Source: Prevotellaceae bacterium
GTDB taxonomy: Bacteria > Bacteroidota > Bacteroidia > Bacteroidales > UBA932
Length of the DNA stretch: 10,438 nucleotides
Direction: 5' to 3'
NCBI GenBank assembly: GCA_031288885.1
Contig: JAITQP010000014.1
Span: 1-10,438, forward strand
Positions within the stretch are counted from its first letter, which is position 1. The number at the start of each line of letters is the position of its first letter. The notes under the pieces are model-generated. The model saw nothing but the letters and a program-made list of their open reading frames with translations. It had not been told where the DNA came from and did no database searches. Positions 1 through 8,006 of the stretch are shown piece by piece. A program made the translations under genes and the position numbers.

Positions 1-2039
1 ACGATGGTGTCGGTGTAGGTTTGCCCGTTCTTGGCGGCGCGGGCAACAATGGTGTTTTCGCCGTCCCGCAGCGTTACCGGCCCAAAGATGTAGTGCACGG
101 GCGCTTCGCCCTGCGCAAACGTCTCCACCGGCTCGCCGTTGACGGAGAGCGCAGGCGCGCCAAGGTTGGAGTAGACGGCGACGGGCGTTGTGCGGTTTAC
201 GCGCTTGCCGGCGCGCCGCTGCGTGATGTAGAGCACCGGCTCCGCGCTCCAGCTGGCCTTGTAGAGGTAGAACGGGTCTTTTTTCACCTTGCGGTCAAAG
301 GTCACCAGCCCCTTCATGTTGCGCGCCGGCACGCCTCCCTGCGCAAAGGCGGGCGTTGCAAAGTCAAACATATTCCAGACGTACGACGCCAGCAGGTAGG
401 GATGCTTGGAGATAATCCCCCACTGCACCTCGTGAAACTTGGTGGCAAACGTTTCGGGGTAGAACTGCGAAAAGTATCGCCCGTGGCTGGCCACCTGCTC
501 CTCCTGCTGCAGGACGTTTGCCTCCGCGCCGTACTCGGAAAAAATCACCTTGTGGCGCGGGTATTCCTGCTCCAGCTTCTCCACCCACGGCTTCAGGTCG
601 CCAACTTCGCCGCCGTACCAGCCAAAGTAGTGGTTTATTCCCTGCACGTCGGCGTTGAGGTTGGCGGGCTGAGGGAGGGCGCTGTGACCGTTGACGGAGG
701 CGGTGTAGCGGTAGGGGTCTTCGCTTTTGGCGAGGTCGTGCAGCTCGGCGGTGAGCGCCACCGTGTAGGGGTACGGCGCGTACACCTCGTTGTGCAGCCC
801 CCAGATGTAGATGGAGGGGTGGTTGTAGTTTTGGCGTATGAGCTCCGTGAGCTGCTGCCGCGCGTTGTCGGCCTCCTGCGTCGACACGCGGTTTACGAAC
901 GGGATTTCCGCCCACGCCATCAAGCCCAAGCTGTCGCACGTGGCGTAGATGCGCTCCGCCTGCTGGTAGTGCGCCAAGCGGACGGTGGTTGCCCCAACTT
1001 CCCGTATGAGCTCCATATCCGCGTCGTGGTGCTCGCCGGCGAGGGCGCTGCCCAGCTGCCACCAGTCCTGATGGCGGCACACGCCGTACATGGGCGTTCG
1101 CTTCCCGTTGAGGTACATTCCGTCGCCCGCCCGCAGCTCAAAGCGGCGCAAGCCCAGCGGCTGAACAACCTCGTCTACCACCGTGTCGCCCGCGAGCGCC
1201 TGCACCACCACCCGATAGAGGTAGGGGTCGTCGCGCCCCTGCCACAGGTGGGGATTTTTGAGCAAAAGCTGCTGCACGAACGCCTGCCTGCCCTGCGGCA
1301 GCACCTCCTCCACCGAGCGGCTCACAGCCTTCACCTGCCCGCCGACCTCGTAAACGGTGGTGCGCAGCGTGATGCGCTGCGCGGCGGCGCGCCTGTTCTC
1401 CAGCTTCACCTTCACCTCCAGCGCGGCCTCCTTCTGCGAAACGCTCTTTTGGCTAAGGTACACGCCCGACGAGGCAAAGTCGGTAACGGCAATGCAGAGC
1501 TGCTCGGTGGCGATGAGCTCCACCGGCCGGTAAATGCCGCCGTACACCCCAAAGAGGTGGTGGTTGACGGGTATCACGTCCGGTCGCGCCGCGTTGTCGG
1601 CCTTTACGAGGATTTCGTTTTCCTCGCCATGCCTGAGCAGGGTTGTTATTTCGACAGCAAAGGCGGCGTATGCGCCCTTGTGCCCGCCCGCGTACTGGCG
1701 GTTGACGTACACCTCCGCCACCGAGCCCACGCCGCCAAAGCGGAGGAAGACGCGCTTGCCCCTCAGCGCGGCGTCGGGGGTGAAGGGCTTGCGGTAGTAG
1801 GCTTCGCCGGCGTAGTAGCTGTTTTTGGCGGTTTGCATGTCGGTAGCATTCCACGTGTGGGGCAGCAGCACCGGCTTCCATCCGGAGGAAAAGGTTTCGG
1901 CAAACAGCACCTTGTCGGCGGCAAACGGCCCCTTTTTGAACTCCCACCCGTCGTTGAACGGGGCAACGCTTCGCCCTGCAAAGCCTTGCATCGTAAGCAG
2001 AAGCAACGCTCCTGCCATCATTAAAATTTTTTTCGTCAT
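1..2039 (-). CDS. Secreted glycoside hydrolase family 2 beta-glycosidase (beta-galactosidase-like), C-terminus cut by window edge
   Basis: A retaining glycosidase that removes a non-reducing beta-linked sugar, probably in the periplasm. The frame reads 679 codons from ATG at 2039 without a stop to the window edge. Residues 1-21 form a signal peptide (MTKKILMMAG..., cleavage likely after GFA). A jelly-roll sugar-binding domain follows (about 26-180, with YYRKPF at 81-86 and FGVYGGIYRPVEL at 163-175), then an Ig-like domain (about 187-300). The TIM barrel starts near 305 with MYLNGKRTPMYGVCRHQDW. E418 in GLHNEVY fits the acid/base and E502 in FSEYGAE fits the nucleophile, so the catalytic domain looks intact. 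After about residue 600 a further beta domain begins and is cut. Many GH2 enzymes are beta-galactosidases, but glucuronidase or other specificity cannot be excluded. The start has no clear Shine-Dalgarno, only an A-rich leader. It lies 674 nt from GH105 and has its own likely promoter. Confidence 0.93.
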   Translation of the reverse strand, partial: MTKKILMMAGALLLLTMQGFAGRSVAPFNDGWEFKKGPFAADKVLFAETFSSGWKPVLLPHTWNATDMQTAKNSYYAGEAYYRKPFTPDAALRGKRVFLRFGGVGSVAEVYVNRQYAGGHKGAYAAFAVEITTLLRHGEENEILVKADNAARPDVIPVNHHLFGVYGGIYRPVELIATEQLCIAVTDFASSGVYLSQKSVSQKEAALEVKVKLENRRAAAQRITLRTTVYEVGGQVKAVSRSVEEVLPQGRQAFVQQLLLKNPHLWQGRDDPYLYRVVVQALAGDTVVDEVVQPLGLRRFELRAGDGMYLNGKRTPMYGVCRHQDWWQLGSALAGEHHDADMELIREVGATTVRLAHYQQAERIYATCDSLGLMAWAEIPFVNRVSTQEADNARQQLTELIRQNYNHPSIYIWGLHNEVYAPYPYTVALTAELHDLAKSEDPYRYTASVNGHSALPQPANLNADVQGINHYFGWYGGEVGDLKPWVEKLEQEYPRHKVIFSEYGAEANVLQQEEQVASHGRYFSQFYPETFATKFHEVQWGIISKHPYLLASYVWNMFDFATPAFAQGGVPARNMKGLVTFDRKVKKDPFYLYKASWSAEPVLYITQRRAGKRVNRTTPVAVYSNLGAPALSVNGEPVETFAQGEAPVHYIFGPVTLRDGENTIVARAAKNGQTYTDTI

Positions 2040-2080
2040 ACTCGTTTTTTTTAATTGTTAAAATGTGGTTTATGAGTTGA

Positions 2081-2116
2081 CAAATGTACTAAATTATACC
2101 GAGCCTTTAACCCAAA
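2081..2116 (-). promoter_or_regulatory. Candidate Bacteroidetes-type promoter for the GH2 gene
   Basis: On the minus strand, 2088-2081 reads TACATTTG, a full match to the Bacteroidetes -7 consensus TAnnTTTG. It would give a leader of roughly 35 nt before the GH2 ATG at 2039. A TTTG that could act as the -33 box is at 2116-2113, but the 24-nt spacer is longer than the usual 19-21, so the upstream half is weak. This is inferred from consensus only. It suggests GH2 is transcribed separately from GH105. Confidence 0.4.
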
Positions 2117-2151
2117 GAGGGTTTAAAAGCCTAATTTGGGGTTTTTACCCC
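2109..2151. other. Two small hairpins upstream of GH2 (possible terminator or leader structure)
   Basis: AACCC (2109-2113) pairs with GGGTT (2119-2123), and GGGGT (2138-2142) pairs with ACCCC (2147-2151). Both stems are only 5 bp and neither is followed by a convincing U-run in the leftward direction. They could weakly slow transcription arriving from GH105. Apart from these and the repeats listed separately, the left half of this 674-nt spacer (2040-2400) shows no gene. Confidence 0.25.
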
Positions 2152-2180
2152 CTTTAGCAGGGAGTTAACCGCATTATTAA

Positions 2181-2249
2181 TCCCCTACGGGGAATTGGGG
2201 AGGCGGGATACCTGCATTTTTCTATTGATATTATTGCCCTACGGGCAAT
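2181..2249. repeat. Two CCCTACGGG mini-palindromes
   Basis: TCCCC-TAC-GGGGA at 2181-2193 and ATTGCCC-TAC-GGGCAAT at 2233-2249 are perfect 5-bp and 7-bp stems around the same TAC loop. Related CCC-TA(A)C-GGG or inverted CCC-GTA-GGG hairpins recur at 2513-2530, 8007-8023 and, more loosely, 8057-8074. They therefore look like one family of short dispersed palindromes confined to the spacers. Function is unknown. Confidence 0.55.
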
Positions 2250-2307
2250 TGCCCCACAATAAATAGATTTTTTCAAATAACAAATTATAAGGCGGCATAG
2301 CTTATAC

Positions 2308-2349
2308 ATTGCTTTCAGCACGCTTCGCTCGCAATGACGCGAAGCGTGC
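2308..2349. repeat. Hairpin of the dispersed CATTGCGAG/GCAATG repeat type
   Basis: GCACGCTTCG (2318-2327) is perfectly complementary to CGAAGCGTGC (2340-2349) around a 12-nt loop. An alternative fold pairs CATTGC (2308-2313) with GCAATG (2331-2336). Read on the minus strand it contains CGTCATTGCGAGCGAAGCG, which I recognise from memory as the core of a palindromic repeat scattered through many bacterial genomes. It is non-coding; the short minus-strand reading frame across it is not a gene. Confidence 0.6.
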
Positions 2350-2400
2350 ATCTCCGTTAATGCAAATTTTTATTGGGCGTTATATAATCCCCCCTCTATC

Positions 2401-2660
2401 AATGAGGTAATGAGGTTTTATATATCATATCAAACTTTCTCATGCTACTGAGGTAGCTTTGTTATAAGAATTAGGTTGTAAATGAGGTTTTTGAGGCGGC
2501 AATACCTACATTCCGTCCCTAACGGGACGGCAGAAGCGTATAGCAGGCGCGGCAGAAGCGTATAGCAGGCGCGGCAACCTCATTTTCAACCTAATTTTCC
2601 CAACAAAACCACCTCAGTAGCAACGGGCATCCCACCACAACCAACCTCATTACCTCATTT
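2401..2660. repeat. Long nested palindromic repeat, copy A
   Basis: A 260-bp element between GH105 (stop at 2714) and GH2. Its ends are a perfect 17-bp inverted repeat: AATGAGGTAATGAGGTT at 2401-2417 against its complement at 2643-2659. Inside are 44-nt arms at 2444-2487 and 2578-2621 that match at 37 of 44 positions. Their main mismatch is a fixed unpaired patch (ATAAG against TTCCC). The tip (2488-2577) holds a 7-bp hairpin at 2513-2530 and a tandem duplication. A close relative lies at 8116-8354: the outer and inner arms are about 90-94% identical by eye and the tips differ. There is no plausible open reading frame and no clear target-site duplication. It resembles a MITE/REP-like element or a structured RNA; the family is not one I recognise. 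Confidence 0.85.
2529..2572. repeat. Perfect 22-bp tandem duplication in the tip of copy A
   Basis: The 22-nt unit starting GGCAGAAGCGTATAGC occurs at 2529-2550 and again without change at 2551-2572, followed by another GGCA. It lies in the variable tip of the palindrome and accounts for nearly all of the length difference from copy B (260 against 239 bp). A slippage duplication on the hairpin tip would explain it. Confidence 0.9.
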
Positions 2661-2700
2661 GTTTTTGGGGTAACGCCCGTCCCTACACGCCTCGCGCCAT

Positions 2701-2728
2701 TAATCATTAATCACTAATCATTAATCAT
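2701..2728. repeat. Four tandem TAATCAY heptads overlapping the GH105 stop
   Basis: TAATCAT, TAATCAC, TAATCAT, TAATCAT run head to tail from 2701 to 2728. On the minus strand this is a repeated (A/G)TGATTA. The last residues and stop codon of GH105 are read from it. The single variant base at 2714 lies in the TAG stop codon. Confidence 0.8.
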
Positions 2729-3868
2729 TAAAATTTGTGCTCCTGCCATTAGCAGGGCGCCTACGCCGTAGGGAGCGGTCATGTCGGCTGTTACCTTTTT
2801 GGGGTCTGCGCCAATGGGCTGCACCCAGCCCAGCTTTCCGCTTTTGTCCACCGCGGCGGTCAGCCACGCCCACGACTTCTCCAGCACGGGGAGGTATTCG
2901 CTCTCCGGCAGCACGCCCGCGTTTACGCCGTAGGCAATGGCGTAGGTTATGAGCGCCGTTGCGCTCGCCTCCGGCGCGGGGTAGCTGTCGGGGTCAAGGA
3001 GGCTTGCGTGCCAGTATCCCCGCCGGTCTTGCAGGCTGGCAAGGTTTTTTGCCAGCTTCCGCAGGAGGTTTTCGTAGAAAGTCCGCATGGGCGCGGTGTC
3101 CGGCAAGACCTCCAGCACTCCGGCCACGCCCGCCGCCGCCCATCCGTTGCCCCGCCCCCAGAATACCTTTTTGCCGTTGGCCTCGCGCTTGGCAAAGTAG
3201 CTGTCGTCCCTGAAGAAGAGCCCCTCCTGCCCGTCGAACAGGTGCGCGTACGAGCGGCGGAAGCCCTCGTCCATAAACCTCACGTAAGCCTCGCTGCCCG
3301 ATATCTTCGACATGGCGGCGTAGGTCGGCGGCGCCATAAAGAGCGCGTCGCACCACGTCCACGACTGCTTGTTGCGGTGGGACATCGCCGTGTCGGGCGG
3401 GCTGCCCATGATTTTGTCGAGGCGGGTTTTTACGGAGGTCAGCATGCTCTCCTCCCCGTAACGCCCGTACATGGCGAGGTAAAATCGCCCCACGCACAGC
3501 TCGTCGGCGTGGTAGATTTGGTAGGCGGGGTAGCGCTCAAAGTTGGCCGCCACCTCCCACCTTGCCTTTGCGCCAACGTCCCTTAGCCACGCCATGCACG
3601 CGTCGGGGCGTTGGCTCAGGGGCGCCCACTGCGCCAGCCCCAAGTAGAACACGGCGTTTGTCCACGCGGCAACGCCGCGGTCGTGGAGGTTTTTCTCCCC
3701 GCTATTCGCGTAGCGGAAGTTCTTCATTTGCCACTCGGCCACCCTGTCCATCAGCGCGCGGGTGGCGGCGGCGTTTTGGATTGAGGGATGCTCCGGCAAG
3801 CCCTGCGCGCCAACCGGCGGCGCAAGCAGCCAAATCGCCAGCCCTACTATGTTCAGCCTACGCAACAT
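2714..3868 (-). CDS. Family GH105 (GH88-like) unsaturated rhamnogalacturonyl/glucuronyl hydrolase
   Basis: Predicted to hydrate and release the 4,5-unsaturated uronic acid left at the non-reducing end of oligosaccharides by polysaccharide lyases. The chosen start gives 384 residues, usual for the family, with signal peptide MLRRLNIVGLAIWLLAPPVGA, so the enzyme is exported, probably to the periplasm. The (alpha/alpha)6-barrel signatures are in order: GVAAWTNAVFYLGL (65-78), YHADELCVGRFY (119-130), WTWCDALFMAPP (170-181), FWGRGNGWAAAG (236-247) and APEASATALITYAIAYG (298-314). D174 in W-C-D fits the catalytic aspartate of the family founder YteR. An in-frame ATG 11 codons upstream was rejected because it lacks a signal peptide and would lie deeper inside the regulator gene. 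The start overlaps the regulator's stop by 11 nt, which suggests co-transcription and coupled translation. The last residues LMIND come from the heptad repeat. Whether the product is galacturonyl or glucuronyl cannot be told. Confidence 0.93.
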   Translation of the reverse strand: MLRRLNIVGLAIWLLAPPVGAQGLPEHPSIQNAAATRALMDRVAEWQMKNFRYANSGEKNLHDRGVAAWTNAVFYLGLAQWAPLSQRPDACMAWLRDVGAKARWEVAANFERYPAYQIYHADELCVGRFYLAMYGRYGEESMLTSVKTRLDKIMGSPPDTAMSHRNKQSWTWCDALFMAPPTYAAMSKISGSEAYVRFMDEGFRRSYAHLFDGQEGLFFRDDSYFAKREANGKKVFWGRGNGWAAAGVAGVLEVLPDTAPMRTFYENLLRKLAKNLASLQDRRGYWHASLLDPDSYPAPEASATALITYAIAYGVNAGVLPESEYLPVLEKSWAWLTAAVDKSGKLGWVQPIGADPKKVTADMTAPYGVGALLMAGAQILMIND

Positions 3869-6800
3869 TTGTTTTCCCTCCCTGCTTATACTTTGCGGCA
3901 AACGCGCTGGGCGTCATGCCAAATTCCCGCTTAAAGGCGTTGGTGAAGTAGGCGTTACTCTCTATCCCAATCACCTCCATTATTTCGCCCATATTCATAT
4001 TTTCTTCAATAATCATTTTTGCCGCCATGCGCATGCGGTGGTTGTTTACAAGCTCCACGGGGCTTTTACCGGTAAGCTTTTTGAGCTTGTTGTAAAAGGA
4101 GGATTGGCTCATGGAGAACGACGAGGCCATAAAGCTCACATCTATGGTAGAGGTTCCGATGTGCTTTTCTATCAAGTCCGTCAGCTTTTTGAGGAAGTCG
4201 TTGTCGTGGTGGTTGCTCGACAGGTCGCCGCTGCCGGCGTAGAAGTTTTTGGAGTAGTGCTCCCGCAGCTGCCGGCGCTGCCTAAAAACGTTTTGTATGG
4301 ACACCTTCATCAGCTCCAAGTCCAGCGGCTTTTCGAAGTAGAGGTCTGCGCCGGCGTCTGCGCCCTGAAGCTTGCTCTCCATGCTGGTTTTTGCCGTGAG
4401 GAGCACAAAGGGTATGTGCGACGTTTCAACGTTTTCCTTTAGCTCCCTGCACAGCGTGATGCCATCCTTGCGGGGCATCATAATATCGCTTATGACGAGG
4501 TCAACGTCCGCGCTGCGAATAAGCTCGGCGGCTTCCTCGCCGTCGGCGGCCTCCACCACATCGTAGAGGGTTGCCAGCGACTCGGCTATCAGCGAGCGGA
4601 GTATTTTGTTATCCTCCACCAGCAGTATTTTTCTCCGCCTCGCCACCACGCCGCCCTGCTTTGCGGCGGCGGCGCTCTCCCCGCTTTCCTTTCCGCCTGC
4701 GGCTGGCGGCGCCTCGCTTTCGGTCAGGAGCCCCAGCGCCTCGTAAAAATCCCGCTCGGCGGGCAGGCACACCAGCATATCCGTTCCCCGCTCCTGCTCG
4801 CTGCTGAGCACAATAGCGCCGTGGTGCAGCATGGTGAGGCTCTTGACCAGCGCCAAGCCTATGCCGGTGCCCATGTGCGCGTCCGCCTGCACGGTGTTAA
4901 TCTTGTAGAAGCGCTCAAACACGCTCTCCATCTCCCCGCTCGATATGCCAACGCCCGTATCCCTCACGGCAATGCCGAAGCACCTGTCCGGCAGCACCTC
5001 GGCGCGCATCGAAAAGATGTCCCTGAAGCGCGGGGAGAACTTTTTTACGTCGGCGTACACCTCCACCGTTACGGAGCCGCCGTTGTTGGTGTACTTAAAG
5101 GCGTTGTGCAGCACGTTGAGCGTTACCTTTTCAACAACGCTCCTGTCGAGGTAGGTTGCGTCCGGCAGCGCCTCGTCCACCACCAGCTCAAAGGCGATGT
5201 GTCGCTGGCGGGCGTACTCCCCAAAATCGGCGGTGATGGCCTCCACCATCTTTCTGACGCTTGTGGGCTTGGGCGCCAGCTTCATCTTTTTGTTTTCAAT
5301 CGTTCTGAAGTCCATCAGCTCGTTGACGAGGTTGAGCAGGCGGGTGGTGTTGCTGCTGAGAATATTGTAGTAGTTGTCCTGAACGGCGTTTTCCTCCCTG
5401 AGCCTGCCCAGCGCCGCCGACATGAGGGCAAGGGGCGTGCGGAAGTCGTGCGAAATGTTGGTAAAAAACCGCAGCTGCGACTGGTGTATCTGCTCCTTTT
5501 TGTCCTTTTCTATGCCCTCGAGGTAGAGCTGCATGCGGAGCTTTTTCCGCCCGTTGTAGTAGTAAAAGAGGACGTAGAGGATAGCCGCCGCCGCCAGAAC
5601 GTAGAGGATGTAGGCGGTAGGGCTGTACCACGGCGCGGCTTTCCGGCGGATTTTTATCACGGTGGGCGTATCGCTCCAGATGCCGTCGTTGTTTGCCGCC
5701 GCCACCTCAAAGTAGTACGTTCCCGCAGGCACCTGCGAGTAGAGCACCGTGCGGTTGGCGGCGTCCGTCACTATCCAGCGGTCGTCGTAGCCCGACAGGC
5801 GGTAGCGGAACGTGTTTTTTTCGGGGATGAAGTAGTTGTCCGACGAAAACCGGAAGCCGAAGTTCTCCTGCTTGTGGCTCAGCACCACCTCGCTCACCGT
5901 GCCGCCTCTGCTGCTGTCGTGCGTTTTCTCAAAGTGCAGCCGCACGGGCTTGTTGTCGATAAGGCAATCGGAAATTATCACGCTGGGCTTGTAGGTGTTG
6001 AAGGTGACCTTTCGGGGCTCAACGACCGTAAACCCGTTTGTACCGCCAAAGTAGAGCTTTCCGTCGCTGCCCCTAAAGGCGGCGAGCGGGTAGTACACCT
6101 GCCCCTGCACGCCGTCTTTCTTGTCGAAGCGCGAGCAAACGCCGCCCACCGCGTCGTAGCGGAACAGCCCGTTGTCGGTGCCCATCCAGATGTTGCCCTC
6201 GTTGTCGGAGCAGAGGCTGTAGATGGAGAGGAGGTTAAAATTCCCCACGTCCCTGAACACGGAGTACGTTCCGGCGACAGGGTTGTAGCGGTACAGCCCG
6301 TTGCCGATGGTGCCCACCCACACCGCGCCTTTCTTGTCGCAGCACACCGACTGGGCGTAGAGGTAGCGCGCCGTGTCAAAGGGGATGTGCGTGCAGCGGT
6401 GCGTTTTTACGTCCATGCGGTAGAGGCGGCTTTGGCTCACCACCCACAGGTTGCCGCTCCGGTCCAGCGCCATGCCAAAGATGTACTGCCGCCGGTTTTT
6501 GCCGTCCAGCACAAAGTGCGACAGCGAGTGGTCTTTGAACGACAGAAAAGACACCGCCATGTCGGTTGCCTGATAGGCTATCCACAGCCCCTTGCTTATG
6601 GTGTCGGCGGCAATCGTTCTCAGGTTGTTGTAGAGCAGCGAATTTTTATTTTTACCCTCGTGCCGGAAGTTTTTGAACTTTCCCGTTCGGGCGTCGTAGA
6701 AGTCGAGCCCGCCAATGTAGGTTGCCACCCAGAGCTTTCCGTTGCCCTCGTCCGCCATAGCCTTCACGTTGTCGGAGCTGAGCGCGCCGCCGCCGTGGCG

Positions 6801-7934
6801 GCTGCGGAAGCTGGCAAACTTCCCCGAGACCTTGTCCATGCGGTTAAATCCGCCGCCCTCGGTGGAAATCCAGAGGTAGCCGTCGCTTTCGGCAAAGCCG
6901 CTCACCGGCGAGTGGTTGAGCCCCTCCTCATCGGGCAGGTAGGTGGTGAAAGGCTGCGACTCGCCGGTGTTGACGTAGCAAAGCCCGCCGGCGTAGGTGC
7001 CTATCCACACGTTGTGCTGCCGGTCGCCCGCAACGCACCACACCGAGCTGTTGGGGATGGTGAACGGACGCTTCTGCTCGTGAACGTGATGCGTGTACGC
7101 CTTCGTGTCCGGATCTACGATGAATAGCCCGCCGGAGGAGGCCACCCACAGCCGACCGTTCCTGTCGATGAACAAATCCCGTGCAACAAGCCCGCTGCCG
7201 GAGAGCAGGTCGATATGCTCCTTAACGGCATACGAGGCCATGTCGAGGGCGTACAGCCCGCCGGAGGAGAGCACCCACATGGTGCTGCCCGCCGTTTGCG
7301 CCGCCACCACGTAGCCCACGTCCGGCAGCGTTGCGCAATGCTGAAGCTCCATGGCGGCGTAGTCGTAGCGGTAAATTCTGCCGTAGCTGCTAAAGACGTA
7401 GAACTCCCCGTTGTAGTCGCACGTTACCCTGCCGATGTAGTGGAGCGGCTTTCCCTCGAGCGTGGGGGTAAACAGCGTGTCGGCGTGAACGAGGCAAAAC
7501 CGGCTCTCCTCCTTAACCCACAGGTTGTTGTACCGGTCAACCTTTACAAGGCCGTTGCTGCGGGCAAACACCTCCACAAACCTGTCCTGCTCCCGCTCGT
7601 AGCCGTACACGCCCTTGTTGGTGCCCACGAACATCCTCCCGCCCGTGTCGGCGGTGATGTTGTAGTAGATCCAGCGCCCCGCCTTGCCGGTTTCCCTGAA
7701 GCTTGTGCTGTAGCGCTTGTACTGGTAGCCGTCAAAGCGGTAGAGGTCGTTGTCCATGAGCGCCCAGATAAACCCGTCCTTATCCTGCTGGATAGCCTTC
7801 ACGCCGTCGTAGTAAAACCCGCCCTCGGGCGACAGCGTCCTGAAGACGTAGTCCTCCCGCCCCCCGCCAAAGGCAGGGGCGCTTAGCAGCAGGGCTGCGG
7901 TCAGCAGGTAGAATATGTGCACGAGCTTGGGCAT
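3858..7934 (-). CDS. Hybrid two-component system regulator (periplasmic propeller sensor, kinase, receiver, AraC domain)
   Basis: A one-protein signalling system of the kind that controls PULs: it binds a glycan fragment in the periplasm and activates transcription of the locus. In 1358 residues it shows an N-terminal signal sequence (1-24), two seven-bladed-type propeller repeats built from units such as GNLWVVSQSRLYRMD (about 28-640) and a Y_Y_Y domain (about 690-763). One membrane helix (about 771-792) is followed by HisKA with phosphoacceptor H829 in NISHDFRTPL. The ATPase has N944 in LHNAFKYT, DTGVGI (992-997) and GTGIGLALV (1022-1030). The receiver has D1150 in VISDIMMPRKDG and K1202. 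An AraC-type helix-turn-helix (about 1246-1350) ends the protein. A Q/G/A/E-rich linker (about 1071-1100) joins kinase and receiver. All key residues are present. The start at 7934 directly yields the signal sequence and follows an AAAAAAAGG leader. GH105 follows with an 11-nt overlap. Confidence 0.97.
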   Translation of the reverse strand: MPKLVHIFYLLTAALLLSAPAFGGGREDYVFRTLSPEGGFYYDGVKAIQQDKDGFIWALMDNDLYRFDGYQYKRYSTSFRETGKAGRWIYYNITADTGGRMFVGTNKGVYGYEREQDRFVEVFARSNGLVKVDRYNNLWVKEESRFCLVHADTLFTPTLEGKPLHYIGRVTCDYNGEFYVFSSYGRIYRYDYAAMELQHCATLPDVGYVVAAQTAGSTMWVLSSGGLYALDMASYAVKEHIDLLSGSGLVARDLFIDRNGRLWVASSGGLFIVDPDTKAYTHHVHEQKRPFTIPNSSVWCVAGDRQHNVWIGTYAGGLCYVNTGESQPFTTYLPDEEGLNHSPVSGFAESDGYLWISTEGGGFNRMDKVSGKFASFRSRHGGGALSSDNVKAMADEGNGKLWVATYIGGLDFYDARTGKFKNFRHEGKNKNSLLYNNLRTIAADTISKGLWIAYQATDMAVSFLSFKDHSLSHFVLDGKNRRQYIFGMALDRSGNLWVVSQSRLYRMDVKTHRCTHIPFDTARYLYAQSVCCDKKGAVWVGTIGNGLYRYNPVAGTYSVFRDVGNFNLLSIYSLCSDNEGNIWMGTDNGLFRYDAVGGVCSRFDKKDGVQGQVYYPLAAFRGSDGKLYFGGTNGFTVVEPRKVTFNTYKPSVIISDCLIDNKPVRLHFEKTHDSSRGGTVSEVVLSHKQENFGFRFSSDNYFIPEKNTFRYRLSGYDDRWIVTDAANRTVLYSQVPAGTYYFEVAAANNDGIWSDTPTVIKIRRKAAPWYSPTAYILYVLAAAAILYVLFYYYNGRKKLRMQLYLEGIEKDKKEQIHQSQLRFFTNISHDFRTPLALMSAALGRLREENAVQDNYYNILSSNTTRLLNLVNELMDFRTIENKKMKLAPKPTSVRKMVEAITADFGEYARQRHIAFELVVDEALPDATYLDRSVVEKVTLNVLHNAFKYTNNGGSVTVEVYADVKKFSPRFRDIFSMRAEVLPDRCFGIAVRDTGVGISSGEMESVFERFYKINTVQADAHMGTGIGLALVKSLTMLHHGAIVLSSEQERGTDMLVCLPAERDFYEALGLLTESEAPPAAGGKESGESAAAAKQGGVVARRRKILLVEDNKILRSLIAESLATLYDVVEAADGEEAAELIRSADVDLVISDIMMPRKDGITLCRELKENVETSHIPFVLLTAKTSMESKLQGADAGADLYFEKPLDLELMKVSIQNVFRQRRQLREHYSKNFYAGSGDLSSNHHDNDFLKKLTDLIEKHIGTSTIDVSFMASSFSMSQSSFYNKLKKLTGKSPVELVNNHRMRMAAKMIIEENMNMGEIMEVIGIESNAYFTNAFKREFGMTPSAFAAKYKQGGKTNVA
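3876..3883 (-). promoter_or_regulatory. Ribosome binding site of GH105 inside the regulator's coding end
   Basis: AGGGAGGG on the minus strand (3883-3876), 7 nt before the ATG at 3868-3866, is a strong Shine-Dalgarno match. Such sites are uncommon in Bacteroidetes, whose leaders are usually A-rich, as for GH2 and the DUF4998 gene here. It lies within the last codons of the regulator (KYKQGGKTNVA), and it decides the GH105 start. Confidence 0.7.
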
Positions 7935-8006
7935 ATACCTTTTTTTATAGCTAAAAAATTAATTCATTCTCACATTTCGCCGACGTTGTTGCAATGGCAG
8001 GCGGCG

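Noticed and set aside
21..2024. 667-codon plus-strand reading frame opposite GH2
   Set aside because: It mirrors the GH2 gene, is rich in R, H, V and L as antisense frames of G+C-rich genes are, and shows no domain motif.
2154..2351. 65-codon minus-strand frame (MHASRHCERSVLKAM...)
   Set aside because: It is a translation of the dispersed hairpin repeat and mini-palindromes, with no ribosome binding site or protein features.
2444..2621. Integron attC-like recombination site
   Set aside because: The palindrome lacks the paired RYYYAAC and GTTRRRY core sites in the required places, and no integrase is present.
2401..2660. CRISPR array
   Set aside because: The repeats are inverted arms and one two-unit tandem, not regularly spaced direct repeats with unique spacers, and there is no cas gene.
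3866..3901. Upstream in-frame ATG of GH105 at 3901
   Set aside because: It would add 11 polar residues before the signal peptide; the ATG at 3868 has a strong ribosome binding site.
4821..7127. 768-codon plus-strand reading frame opposite the hybrid regulator
   Set aside because: Same antisense shadow effect: stop-poor because of codon bias, without any recognisable motif.
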